Shown one piece after another: positions 7,313 to 15,332 of a stretch of DNA of 64,000 bases (position 1 is the first letter of the stretch; each line of letters opens with the position of its first letter). Under the pieces are notes generated by a model. The model was not told where the DNA came from. It ran no database searches and worked only from the letters and a program-made list of their open reading frames with translations. Where the stretch lies: assembly GCF_900182565.1 (NCBI RefSeq), contig NZ_FXTI01000008.1, positions 1 to 64,000 on the forward strand, read 5' to 3'. The position numbers were made by a program, and so were the translations under genes. Origin of the DNA: Melghirimyces algeriensis. GTDB taxonomy: Bacteria > Bacillota > Bacilli > Thermoactinomycetales > DSM-45169.

Positions 7313-8064
7313 GATATGAACCACGGAGTATATCCCACTTCCATCATCGTAAGACCCTCCGGAGGAAATGTTTTTCCAGCAGCGGATCGATCTTTGGCTG
7401 AAAGTATGCCCGGAAGGTCTCCTGGAGCGGTTTTCCCAACTCCAATATCCACCAATGTTCCAGCGATGATCCTCACCATATGATAGAGAAACCCGCTTCC
7501 CACCACTTCAATCATTACAATACGAGAGTCCTTCTCCCGCACCTCACAGTGATACAAGGTGCGCACCCGATCTTTTACCTGGGCTTTGGCTGCCGATAGT
7601 GAAGTAAAATCATGGGTACCCAGCAGGTGGCGTGCAGCTGTATTCATCCGGGCACAATCGAGCCGATGAGGGTAGTGGGTACGATATCTTCGTTGAAACA
7701 GATCAGGGAGTTTTCCTGTATCCAGTGTATAGCGGTATCGCTTCCAACAGGCACTCTTTCGTGAGTGAAAACCGGTAGATACCTCTTCCGCTTTTGTCAC
7801 CAGCAAATCACAGGGAAGCGTATGATGAAGTACACGCACCCAACGATCGATCGGAATCGGGCAGGATGTATCAAAATGAATCACTTGTCCCAAAGCATGC
7901 ACACCGGAATCGGTTCGACCGGCACCGGTGATTTGAACATCGTTCCCGGTCAAACGTGTCAATACGTCCTCCAATACTCCCTGAACCGTTCGTTTTCCGG
8001 GCTGGCGTTGAAAACCGGCAAATTCTGTTCCATCGTATGCCACGGTCATTTTCAATCGTTTCAT
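7309..8064 (-). CDS. truA: tRNA pseudouridine(38-40) synthase TruA
   Basis: 251 residues. TruA converts U38-U40 of the tRNA anticodon arm to pseudouridine. The catalytic Asp lies in GAGRTDSGVHALGQ, and RYRY-type and GSGFLYHMVRIIAG motifs of the family follow. I start at ATG 8064 (MKRLKMTVAYDG), where family similarity begins. An upstream frame to 8094 overlaps ecfT. The gene follows ecfT closely, as in B. subtilis. Confidence 0.95.
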   Translation of the reverse strand: MKRLKMTVAYDGTEFAGFQRQPGKRTVQGVLEDVLTRLTGNDVQITGAGRTDSGVHALGQVIHFDTSCPIPIDRWVRVLHHTLPCDLLVTKAEEVSTGFHSRKSACWKRYRYTLDTGKLPDLFQRRYRTHYPHRLDCARMNTAARHLLGTHDFTSLSAAKAQVKDRVRTLYHCEVREKDSRIVMIEVVGSGFLYHMVRIIAGTLVDIGVGKTAPGDLPGILSAKDRSAAGKTFPPEGLTMMEVGYTPWFIS

Positions 8065-8090
8065 GAATCCATTTCCCCTCTCCCGGAATG

Positions 8091-8900
8091 TCATGATGGG
8101 CTACGAAGCCATAGGAGAGCCACTACAAGACATCCTAAAACGATAAGGAGGAAGACGTCCAACTTTCGATATTGAAGCGTTCGGATGCGAGTTCTTCCTT
8201 CTCCTCCCCGATATCCACGAGCCTCCATAGCCAAAGCCAATTCTTCAGCTCTACGAAAAGAGGAAATAAATAGCGGAATCAGTACTGGAATATAGCTTTG
8301 GGCCCGTTTCAGAAGGCCTCCGCGTGTAAAGTCAGCCCCCCGTGCCCGTTGCGCCTTCATAATTTTATCCATTTCCTCCCATAACGTAGGGATAAAGCGA
8401 AGCGAGATGGACATCATGAGGGCGTACTCGTGAACAGGCACCTGAAACCTGGACAAAGGGGACAACAGTCGCTCCAAACCGTCCGTCAGGTCAATTGGGG
8501 AGGTGGTCAGGGTTAATAGAGTTCCCATCAACACGAGAATGAGAAAACGAAGTGAAATCCATATTGCCTGAATCACTCCCTCTTCATAAATGGTGATGGG
8601 CCCCCATTGCAGCAAAACATTTCCCCCACGTGTCAACCATAAATGAAGCACCGCTGTCAAGGAAATCAGGTACAGAATCGGCTTCAAACCTCTGATGATG
8701 ATGGAAAGGGAAATACCGGACAGTTGAACTCCCAGCACAGTCATCCCCAACAGCAAACCATAACTTGCAGCATTATTGGCCAAGAATACGATCATCATAA
8801 AGATAAAGATAAAGACCAGCTTGGATCTGGGGTCCATACGATGAAGGGGCGAATCTCCAGGAATGTATTGTCCCAGAACAGGATGCGTCAAACTGCTCAA
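8091..8900 (-). CDS. ecfT: ECF transporter transmembrane protein EcfT
   Basis: 269 residues with about five to six membrane helices and the two cytoplasmic Ala-Arg-Gly coupling motifs (QRARGADF and AMEARGYRGG). These dock into the two ATPases EcfA1 and EcfA2 encoded just upstream. The group II energy-coupling module serves several vitamin- or metal-binding S components encoded elsewhere. The start is TTG 8900, overlapping the ecfA2 stop (TTGA), with GGGGG seven bases before it. Confidence 0.93.
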   Translation of the reverse strand: MSSLTHPVLGQYIPGDSPLHRMDPRSKLVFIFIFMMIVFLANNAASYGLLLGMTVLGVQLSGISLSIIIRGLKPILYLISLTAVLHLWLTRGGNVLLQWGPITIYEEGVIQAIWISLRFLILVLMGTLLTLTTSPIDLTDGLERLLSPLSRFQVPVHEYALMMSISLRFIPTLWEEMDKIMKAQRARGADFTRGGLLKRAQSYIPVLIPLFISSFRRAEELALAMEARGYRGGEGRTRIRTLQYRKLDVFLLIVLGCLVVALLWLRSPS

Positions 8901-9760
8901 CAGGAATCCCCCTTCCAGCGAGCAACAATCTCTTTTTCCAAGTCTTCTAACGTTAGCACATCGTTTGCAAGGGGTGGGTTGAGCCGTTCATTCAATCGAG
9001 TCGCCAGTTGAACCGCTTCAGGAACTTCCAGACCCCATTGGGCCAGTTTCTGCTCCCCTGTTGCAAACACGGATGCCGGCGACCCTTCCAGCACTTTTTT
9101 TCCACGGTTTAATACAAACAGTTGATCGGCATACCGAGCCGCCTCTTCCATGCTGTGAGAGACCAATATCACCGTGATTCGACGCTTCTGATGCAAATCC
9201 CGAATCCGGTTCAACAATTCCCGCTGACCAACCGGGTCCAGTCCCGCTGTCGGCTCATCCAATACCAGAATATCCGGCTCCATCGCCAATACCCCAGCCA
9301 CGGCCACCCGTCGCATCTGTCCTCCACTCAAATGAAAGGGGGAGCGGGATGCCAGCTTTTCAGACAGACCCACCCACTCCATCGCATGTCTGACACGCTC
9401 TTTCACCTTACTTGGAGACAAGCCCAGGTTGGTTGGACCAAAAGCAATATCCTTGGCCACCGTTTCCTCAAACAGCTGATGTTCCGGATATTGAAAGACC
9501 ACTCCCACTCGACCGCGAAGCTCAGAGAAATCCTTGGTTTCCGGTCCGATCTCCCAGTCCCCGACCCGAATGCGACCACTTGTAGGAACAATCAGACCGG
9601 AAATCAATTGGATAAGGGTGGATTTTCCGGAACCCGTTGCCCCGATCATGGCGGCAAACGTTCCGGAGTCAATCTTCAGTTCTATATTGGAAAGGGCGGT
9701 ATGTTCAAAAGGAGTTCCAGCATTATAGACATGGGTCACGTTCTGGACATCAATCTCCAT
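8897..9760 (-). CDS. ecfA2: ECF transporter ATPase EcfA2
   Basis: 287 residues, an ABC ATPase: Walker A GATGSGKST, Q-loop VFQYPEHQLFEET, signature LSGGQMRR, Walker B ILVLDEPTAGLD and switch His in VSHSMEE. Together with EcfA1 it powers the EcfT-based uptake module. The start is ATG 9760 (MEIDVQNV) behind GGTGGAGGAATT. The open frame continues to 9868 inside ecfA1 but without family similarity. It overlaps the end of ecfA1 by 25 bases, suggesting translational coupling. Confidence 0.93.
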   Translation of the reverse strand: MEIDVQNVTHVYNAGTPFEHTALSNIELKIDSGTFAAMIGATGSGKSTLIQLISGLIVPTSGRIRVGDWEIGPETKDFSELRGRVGVVFQYPEHQLFEETVAKDIAFGPTNLGLSPSKVKERVRHAMEWVGLSEKLASRSPFHLSGGQMRRVAVAGVLAMEPDILVLDEPTAGLDPVGQRELLNRIRDLHQKRRITVILVSHSMEEAARYADQLFVLNRGKKVLEGSPASVFATGEQKLAQWGLEVPEAVQLATRLNERLNPPLANDVLTLEDLEKEIVARWKGDSC

Positions 9761-10587
9761 AATTCCTCCACCAGCTCTTCCATCCCGGTGATCTCTTGCC
9801 GAACAGGCAATCCTCTCTTCAGCAGGCGGTTTTTCAGCTCCACAAACAACGGGGTCTCCAAAGACCATTGGGCCCAGTCTTCCGGTTGACGGAACAGCTC
9901 CTTGGATGGTTGATCCCTTTCAACCCTGCCATTCGCGACAATCACTACGCGTTCAGCATGAAGGGCTTCCCGTATGGAGTGGGTAATGTGGATGACGGTA
10001 ATACCACTTTGATGGAGGTCTTTCATTGCCTTTAATACCTCATCCCGGCCAATGGGGTCCAGCATGGATGTCGCCTCGTCAAATACAATTACATCCGGTC
10101 GCATCGCAATCACCCCAGCAATGGCAAGTCGCTGTTTCTGTCCCCCGGAAAGGTGATGAGGAAACGATTTCTCCATCCCTTTTAACCCGACTTGGTTGAG
10201 TACCTCTTCTACCCGTTTTACCATTTCTTCAGGAGGGACACCCAAATTTTCCAGTCCAAAGGCGACATCATCCTTTACGGTGGTTCCTACAATCTGGTTA
10301 TCCGGATTTTGAAAAACCATCCCCACTATTCTGCGGATCAGGAACAGGTTTTCTTCTTGGCGAGTGTCCAGGCCCTGAATTTCAACCCTTCCCTCGACTG
10401 GAAGCAAAAGAGCGTTTAACATTTTGGCCAGGGTGGATTTACCAGACCCATTGGGACCCATGATCGCAAGATATTCTCCCTTGTTCACAGCAAGATTTAC
10501 CTCACGTACAGCCCAATGGGAGTGATCTACCTCCTGGAGAGAATCATATCGATAACCTGCGTCAGTGATCTGTATGATTGGTTCCAA
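9736..10587 (-). CDS. ecfA1: ECF transporter ATPase EcfA1
   Basis: 283 residues, the partner ATPase of the ECF module: Walker A GPNGSGKST, VFQNPDNQIVGTTV, signature LSGGQKQR, Walker B VIVFDEATSMLD and ITHSIREA. I favour the TTG at 10587 (MEPIIQITDAGY), with GAGGTG six bases upstream. An ATG at 10635 has only a weak AGAG and would add 16 unusual residues. It follows the rplQ terminator with no clear promoter, so expression may depend partly on read-through from the ribosomal operon. Confidence 0.92.
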   Translation of the reverse strand: MEPIIQITDAGYRYDSLQEVDHSHWAVREVNLAVNKGEYLAIMGPNGSGKSTLAKMLNALLLPVEGRVEIQGLDTRQEENLFLIRRIVGMVFQNPDNQIVGTTVKDDVAFGLENLGVPPEEMVKRVEEVLNQVGLKGMEKSFPHHLSGGQKQRLAIAGVIAMRPDVIVFDEATSMLDPIGRDEVLKAMKDLHQSGITVIHITHSIREALHAERVVIVANGRVERDQPSKELFRQPEDWAQWSLETPLFVELKNRLLKRGLPVRQEITGMEELVEELWRLMSRT

Positions 10588-10647
10588 CCCATCCACCTCA
10601 AATGATTGCCACTGTTTTCGGCAAGTAAGCACCATTTCTCTTTATAA

Positions 10648-10686
10648 AGAAAAAGGGCAGATTTCAGGACCGATAAGTCCTGCCCT
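10648..10686 (-). terminator. Terminator closing the S10-spc-alpha operon
   Basis: Outer stem AGGGCAG/CTGCCCT (10686-10680 with 10660-10654) encloses an inner GGAC/GTCC hairpin, and U-rich sequence follows on the minus strand, 24 bases after rplQ. Confidence 0.75.
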
Positions 10687-10709
10687 CTCCCTTTGAACCC
10701 AAGAAGTGA

Positions 10710-11099
10710 TTACTTCACCAGTTCCACGTATACCATTTCCGTTGCATCTCCCCGGCGAGGCCCAATCTTGATAATCCGGGTATAGCCACCATTGCGCTCC
10801 TCATACCGAGGACCCACTTCATCAAACAGCTTCTTCACCGCATCAACCGTTTCGTGGTTGGCTTTTTCCCCTTCCCGCTCGGTTCGGGAACGGTTGGTAC
10901 GTACAAAGGAAGCTGCCTGACGACGGGCATGAAGATCTCCCCGTTTTGCCAGGGTAATCATTTTTTCAGCAACGGGCTGGACTTCTTTGGCTCTTGCAGC
11001 AGTTGTTTCGATCCGTTCGTGAATGATCAAGTCAGACACGAGGTCCCGAAGCAGGGCTTTCCGTGCTGCCGTATTGCGACCCAGTTTGGAATGTGCCAT
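10710..11099 (-). CDS. rplQ: 50S ribosomal protein L17
   Basis: 129 residues, a large-subunit protein near the exit-tunnel opening. The opening MAHSKLGRNTAARKALLRDL is the family signature and the C-terminal half contains the usual GGYTRIIKIGPRRGDA motif. It is slightly longer than the roughly 120 residues of B. subtilis L17 because of an insertion around residues 75-85. Last gene of the alpha operon, followed by a strong terminator. Confidence 0.98.
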   Translation of the reverse strand: MAHSKLGRNTAARKALLRDLVSDLIIHERIETTAARAKEVQPVAEKMITLAKRGDLHARRQAASFVRTNRSRTEREGEKANHETVDAVKKLFDEVGPRYEERNGGYTRIIKIGPRRGDATEMVYVELVK

Positions 11100-11131
11100 G
11101 GATTTCCCCTCCCTCGTCTACAAATTGACCA

Positions 11132-12076
11132 TCAGTCTTCGCTACGCAGTGAGAGCCCCAGCTCGGCGAGCTTCTCCTGCACTTCTTCCAGCGATTTACG
11201 TCCCAGGTTTCGAACCTTCATCATATCCTCTTCCGATTTTTGTGTCAGCTCCTGAACCGTGTTAATCCCGGCTCTCTTCAGACAGTTATAGGAGCGAACC
11301 GACAGATCCAGCTCTTCAATCGTCATTTCCATAACTTTTTCTTTTTTGTCTTCTTCTTTTTCTACCATGATCTCGGTCTCTTTGGCTTCTTCTGTAAGAC
11401 CGACAAAGAGCATGAGATGTTCTGTCAGGATTTTGGCACCAAGGCTGACGGATTCGTCAGGATGAAGGCTTCCGTCTGTCCAGACTTCAAGTGTCAACTT
11501 GTCAAAGTTGGTTACCTGACCCACCCGGGTGTTTTCTACCTGATAGTTTACTCGTTCAATGGGAGTGTAAAGCGAATCGATCGGGATCACCCCGATGGTC
11601 TGCTCCTCCCGTTTATTCCGTTCGGCGGGTACATATCCCCGCCCGCGGTTGGCGGTCATCCGCATATGCAGACGTCCATCATCAGCAAGCGTGGCGATAT
11701 GAAGGTCCGGGTTGAGAATCTCCACATCGGAGTCTGCCCGAATATCACCAGCTTTGACTTCACCGCCACCTTCTACATCAATCTCCAACACTTTTTCTTC
11801 ATCAGAGTGAATTTTTAGAGCCAAGTGTTTAATCTTGAGAATAATCTCCGTGACATCCTCAACCACACCAGGAATCGTGGAAAACTCGTGGAGAACCCCA
11901 TCAATCTGAATGGAGGTCGCTGCCGCACCGGGAAGTGACGACAAGAGAATACGCCGGAGCGAGTTACCAAGCGTTGTGCCGTAACCACGTTCCAAGGGTT
12001 CCACGACAAATTTTCCGTATTTGCCGTCTTCACTAATCTCCACGGTTTCAATTTTCGGCTTCTCGATTTCAATCAT
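11132..12076 (-). CDS. rpoA: RNA polymerase alpha subunit
   Basis: 314 residues with the two-domain organisation of alpha. The N-terminal domain (about 1-230) dimerises and nucleates assembly (FVVEPLERGYGTTLGNSLRRILLSSLPG region). A charged Glu/Lys-rich linker follows, then the C-terminal domain (about 245-314) with RSYNCLKRAGI and LGRKSLEEV helix-hairpin-helix elements that contact UP-element DNA and activators. The ATG is 12 bases from GGAGGG, a slightly long spacing. A 190-base gap separates it from rpsK, larger than elsewhere in the operon. Confidence 0.98.
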   Translation of the reverse strand: MIEIEKPKIETVEISEDGKYGKFVVEPLERGYGTTLGNSLRRILLSSLPGAAATSIQIDGVLHEFSTIPGVVEDVTEIILKIKHLALKIHSDEEKVLEIDVEGGGEVKAGDIRADSDVEILNPDLHIATLADDGRLHMRMTANRGRGYVPAERNKREEQTIGVIPIDSLYTPIERVNYQVENTRVGQVTNFDKLTLEVWTDGSLHPDESVSLGAKILTEHLMLFVGLTEEAKETEIMVEKEEDKKEKVMEMTIEELDLSVRSYNCLKRAGINTVQELTQKSEEDMMKVRNLGRKSLEEVQEKLAELGLSLRSED

Positions 12077-12267
12077 ACGGTTATGAAACCCTCCTTAAGA
12101 ACGTCGCGTTCCGGGTGACATTTGTCCAATCATGGTGAATATCTATGCATGGCCCCGGTGAAAAGGATCGCGGGCTTACGATCAAGTCAGATTTGTCCAG
12201 TACCATTATACACATAGTTCTCCCAGTATAAACCAATGCCTAACCCGGAATCAACCCGCGTCACGCA

Positions 12268-12669
12268 TCAGACACGGCGACGCTTCGGCGGGCGGCACCC
12301 ATTATGGGGAATGGGGGTGACGTCTTTGATCAGGTTGACTTCCAACCCAGCCGCCTGGAGGGAACGGATTGCCGCTTCGCGGCCCGCACCCGGCCCTTTC
12401 ACCATTACTTCAACCGTCTTCAAACCATGTTCCATCGCCTGTTTGGCAGTCGCTTCCGCAGCCATTTGAGCAGCAAAAGGTGTGCTCTTACGGGAACCCT
12501 TAAATCCCAAGGTACCGGCACTGGCCCAGGAAATCGTGTTTCCCTGCCTGTCAGTAATGGTGACAATGGTATTGTTAAAGGTTGAACGGATATGAACGAC
12601 ACCCGACTCAATATTTTTCCGAGCACGACGCTTGACGCGCTGGTTTGTTGTCCGTTTCTTTGCAGCCAT
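12268..12669 (-). CDS. rpsK: 30S ribosomal protein S11
   Basis: 133 residues, a platform protein of the small subunit. Conserved blocks are HIRSTFNNTIVTITDRQGN, the GSRKSTPFAAQ segment, and a C-terminal DVTPIPHNGCRPPKRRRV tail. It lies between rpsM and rpoA in the alpha operon. The ATG follows GGAGGGAAAAG. Confidence 0.98.
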   Translation of the reverse strand: MAAKKRTTNQRVKRRARKNIESGVVHIRSTFNNTIVTITDRQGNTISWASAGTLGFKGSRKSTPFAAQMAAEATAKQAMEHGLKTVEVMVKGPGAGREAAIRSLQAAGLEVNLIKDVTPIPHNGCRPPKRRRV

Positions 12670-12690
12670 TCTTTTCCCTCCTTACTTTCC

Positions 12691-13059
12691 TTATTTTTTC
12701 TTGTTGGCAACTGTTCGACGAGGTCCTTTGCGAGTACGGGCATTCGTTTTGCTCCGTTGACCACGTACCGGGAGGCCACGACGATGACGAATCCCGCGGT
12801 AGGAGCCGATCTCGATCAGACGCTTAATATTTAAAGCGACATCACGACGCAGGTCTCCTTCCACCATCAGGTTTTTGTCGATGTAACTGCGCAACTTCGT
12901 AACCTCATCTTCAGTCAGGTCACGAACCCGGGTATCAGGGTTGATTTGCGTTTCCTTCAAGATCTTTTGTGAAAGAGAACGACCGACTCCATAGATATAG
13001 GTCAGCGCCACTTCCACCCGTTTGTCACGGGGAAGGTCAATACCCGAAATACGAGCCAA
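12691..13059 (-). CDS. rpsM: 30S ribosomal protein S13
   Basis: 122 residues, a head protein that bridges the two subunits and contacts the P-site tRNA. It opens MARISGIDLPRDKRVEVALT and carries the basic C-terminal RGLPVRGQRSKTNARTRKG tail. The ATG follows AGGAGGTG. Usual place between rpmJ and rpsK. Confidence 0.98.
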   Translation of the reverse strand: MARISGIDLPRDKRVEVALTYIYGVGRSLSQKILKETQINPDTRVRDLTEDEVTKLRSYIDKNLMVEGDLRRDVALNIKRLIEIGSYRGIRHRRGLPVRGQRSKTNARTRKGPRRTVANKKK

Positions 13060-13077
13060 TGTACAGCACCTCCTGTC

Positions 13078-13191
13078 TTATCCTTGTTTTTGCTTATGCT
13101 TAGGGTTTTCGCAAATAACCATGATGGTTCCTTTGCGGCGAATCACTTTACATTTTTCGCAGATCGGTTTCACCGAAGGACGCACTTTCAT
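13078..13191 (-). CDS. rpmJ: 50S ribosomal protein L36, zinc-binding form
   Basis: 37 residues, found by translating the gap between infA and rpsM. It reads MKVRPSVKPICEKCKVIRR and continues to a Cys-x4-His pair, so all four zinc ligands (C11, C14, C27, H32) are present. This is the zinc-containing C+ form. It is the smallest gene of the operon. The ATG follows GGAGGGAAACG. Confidence 0.97.
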   Translation of the reverse strand: MKVRPSVKPICEKCKVIRRKGTIMVICENPKHKQKQG

Positions 13192-13272
13192 CTCGTTTCC
13201 CTCCTGTTCCCACTCGGTGTCTTTTTTCTCCAGTCAAATTTTGCGACATCCGAGCGGACCTCTGGACCGTTC

Positions 13273-13491
13273 TTACTTGTAACGGTAGGTAATACGGCCA
13301 CGGGTCAAGTCATACGGGGAGAGCTGGACCGTCACTCGGTCGCCCGGCAGAATCCGGATAAAATGCATGCGAATCTTGCCGGATACATGAGCAAGGACTT
13401 TGTGACCATTATCCAATTCCACTCGGAACATCGCATTGGGCAAAGGATCAATCACTTTCCCTTCCACTTCGATCACATCTTCTTTGGCCAT
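13273..13491 (-). CDS. infA: Translation initiation factor IF-1
   Basis: 72 residues, one OB fold that binds the ribosomal A site during initiation. Opening MAKEDVIEVEGKVIDPLPNA and closing DLTRGRITYRYK are diagnostic. It lies between a small KOW-domain gene and rpmJ, as in B. subtilis. The ATG follows AAAGGAGAG. Confidence 0.98.
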   Translation of the reverse strand: MAKEDVIEVEGKVIDPLPNAMFRVELDNGHKVLAHVSGKIRMHFIRILPGDRVTVQLSPYDLTRGRITYRYK

Positions 13492-13495
13492 TGAC

Positions 13496-13804
13496 TCACT
13501 CTCCTTTTTTCTGCTCCTGGCGGAGCAGGTATTGGTTCAGGGCGTAGCGGATTTTGGCATTGCTGACCCGTCCTTCCGCTTCCAAGGACTGTGCCACATT
13601 CCGGGCGATGTAATTAGTGGGCTGGATATGCTTTATATTCTTCTTCTTTGCCTGCCCAACCTTCCGCTTATCTCCGTCTACCAACAGGACGAAGCAGGGC
13701 TCCACAACATCAATCACAATGGCATACCTACCCGCCTCACGACCCCTGAGTACGCGAACCACCTGTCCTGGTCGGGGCCGTCGTTCGGCTTCCGTCACAT
13801 CCAT
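13496..13804 (-). CDS. KOW-domain RNA-binding protein (YbzG/L14e-like)
   Basis: 102 residues. The N-terminal half (about 10-55) is a KOW-type SH3 barrel (RPGQVVRVLRGREAGRYAIV) like that of eukaryotic L14e/L6e and of Firmicute proteins annotated as RNA-binding KOW proteins between map and infA. The C-terminal half is helical and rich in Gln/Lys. Function is not established; its fixed place between map and infA suggests a translation role. I start at ATG 13804; a GTG directly before it is also possible. Confidence 0.8.
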   Translation of the reverse strand: MDVTEAERRPRPGQVVRVLRGREAGRYAIVIDVVEPCFVLLVDGDKRKVGQAKKKNIKHIQPTNYIARNVAQSLEAEGRVSNAKIRYALNQYLLRQEQKKGE

Positions 13805-13818
13805 CACCCTTCACCTTT

Positions 13819-14565
13819 TTACGCTGTGGTCAATATTTCATAGCCGTCTTCTGTGATCGCGATGGTGTGTTCAAAGTGGGCACACAAGGACCCGTCCTGT
13901 GTCACAACGGTCCAGTTATCCGCCAGCGTTCGCACAAAACGTTTCCCCGCATTCACCATCGGTTCAACGGCCAAGGTCATTCCCGGTTTTAGGCGCGGAC
14001 CTTTTCCCGGTGGCCCAAAGTTGGGAATGCTGGGTTCTTCGTGAAGGTTCTCTCCCACTCCGTGTCCCACATATTCCCGAACAATGGAGAAACCAGCCTG
14101 CTCAGCACAGGTCTGAACGGCGTGGGATATATCCCCGATCCGGTTTCCGGGTTTTGCTTCAGCCAAGCCCTTAAACAGTGATTCCTCCGTCACTTCCAAA
14201 AGGCAGGAAGCCTCCTCCGATATCTCACCCACTGGATAGGTCCAGGCAGAGTCGCCATGATAACCCTCCAAACAGGCTCCGATATCGATACTAATGATAT
14301 CCCCATCCTGAAGCGTACGCTCTCCGGGGATGCCGTGAACCAGCTCTTCATTCACCGAAGTGCAAATGCTGCCTTTAAAACCATTATAGCCCTTAAAGGA
14401 AGGGGTCGCTCCGTTTTTGCGGATAAACTCTTCCGCCAACCGGTCCAGTTCCCTTGTGGTAACCCCCGGTTGAATCGCACTTTTCAACAGTTGATGGGTT
14501 TCATAGACAAGACGTCCGGCCTCACGCATATACTGGATTTCCCTGGATGATTTCAAAATAATCAT
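13819..14565 (-). CDS. map: Methionine aminopeptidase, type I
   Basis: 248 residues. It removes the initiator methionine from new proteins. The dinuclear metal site is recognisable: Asp in ISIDIGACL and GDSAWTYPV, His in YVGHGVGENLHEEP, Glu in LAVEPMVN and Glu in FEHTIAIT. It overlaps the adk stop by four bases (ATGA), indicating translational coupling in the secY-adk-map-infA order of B. subtilis. Confidence 0.97.
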   Translation of the reverse strand: MIILKSSREIQYMREAGRLVYETHQLLKSAIQPGVTTRELDRLAEEFIRKNGATPSFKGYNGFKGSICTSVNEELVHGIPGERTLQDGDIISIDIGACLEGYHGDSAWTYPVGEISEEASCLLEVTEESLFKGLAEAKPGNRIGDISHAVQTCAEQAGFSIVREYVGHGVGENLHEEPSIPNFGPPGKGPRLKPGMTLAVEPMVNAGKRFVRTLADNWTVVTQDGSLCAHFEHTIAITEDGYEILTTA

Positions 14566-15215
14566 CGGTCTGTACCCCTGAGCAGTGAAAGAATGGATTC
14601 ACTCACCTGTTCAATGGATTGCTCTCCATCAATCCTGCGGAGATTCTTTCTCTCTTGATAGTAATCCACAAGCTCCTGGGTTTTTCCCAAGTTCACTTCC
14701 AGCCGTTTGGCTACGGTCTCTTCCTTGTCATCATCCCGCTGATAGAGAGAACCGCCACAGCGGTCACAAACCCCTTCTTCCTTCGACGGGTCAAACACCA
14801 CATGGTATGTGGCACCACAATTGGTGCAAATGCGGCGGCCGGTCAATCGTTTCAGAAGTTCGCTCTCTCCCACTTCAATATATAATACGTGGTCAAGAGA
14901 CTTCCCCAGTTCTCTCAATGTTTCATCCAGAGCCTCCGCTTGAGGGACGGTTCTTGGAAATCCGTCCAGCAAAAAGCCCTCAGCACAATCATCTTTGCCC
15001 AACCGCTCCCGAACAATACCGATTGTCACACGATCCGGGACCAGCTGCCCTTCATCCATATACTTCTTTGCTTCCATACCGAGGGGTGTTCCCTCTTTAA
15101 CCGCCTGTCGGAACATATCTCCCGTGGAGATGTGCGGAATGTGGAGTGCCTCAGTAATCCGGTCGGCTTGAGTACCCTTTCCGGCACCGGGCAGTCCCAT
15201 CAGCACAATATTCAA
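14562..15215 (-). CDS. adk: Adenylate kinase, zinc-lid type
   Basis: 217 residues. It interconverts ATP + AMP and 2 ADP. The P-loop is GLPGAGKGTQ (7-16). The lid carries two CxxC pairs (Cys130/133 and Cys150/153), so this is the zinc-binding Gram-positive form. It starts with TTG 15215, preceded by GGGAGGGAAAAGGC, a non-ATG start for an essential gene. The region just upstream can fold into two mutually exclusive hairpins, reported separately. Confidence 0.97.
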   Translation of the reverse strand: MNIVLMGLPGAGKGTQADRITEALHIPHISTGDMFRQAVKEGTPLGMEAKKYMDEGQLVPDRVTIGIVRERLGKDDCAEGFLLDGFPRTVPQAEALDETLRELGKSLDHVLYIEVGESELLKRLTGRRICTNCGATYHVVFDPSKEEGVCDRCGGSLYQRDDDKEETVAKRLEVNLGKTQELVDYYQERKNLRRIDGEQSIEQVSESILSLLRGTDR

Positions 15216-15232
15216 GCCTTTTCCCTCCCGGT

Positions 15233-15278
15233 GGTTCGCGAGCTATCAGCCAGCGGTTCTTTTCTCCCGCGAACCGCT
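15233..15278 (-). promoter_or_regulatory. Alternative hairpins in the adk leader
   Basis: In minus-strand RNA, AGCGGTTC (15278-15271) can pair with GAACCGCT (15259-15252). GGTTCGCG (15275-15268) can instead pair with CGCGAACC (15240-15233), which ends seven bases before the GGGAGGG of adk. The two pairings share bases 15271-15275 and exclude each other. Whether this is regulatory is unknown. Confidence 0.45.
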
Positions 15279-15305
15279 CTTGATAAAGGGTTCGGTGTAA
15301 GGATG

Positions 15306-15327
15306 ATCCCCGGAATGTTCCGGGGTC
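15306..15327 (-). other. Hairpin after secY without U tract
   Basis: CCCCGGAA/TTCCGGGG forms a perfect 8-bp stem with a 2-base loop just after the secY stop. No U run follows on the minus strand, so it is not a typical terminator. It may stabilise or process the message. Confidence 0.4.
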
Positions 15328-15332
15328 TCGTT

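Noticed and set aside
12200..12240. Possible promoter for rpoA-rplQ (TATAAT at 12210-12205, minus)
   Set aside because: The -10 is perfect, but the nearest -35 candidates (TTTATA at 16 bases, TTGGTT at 20 bases) are poor, so I did not list it.
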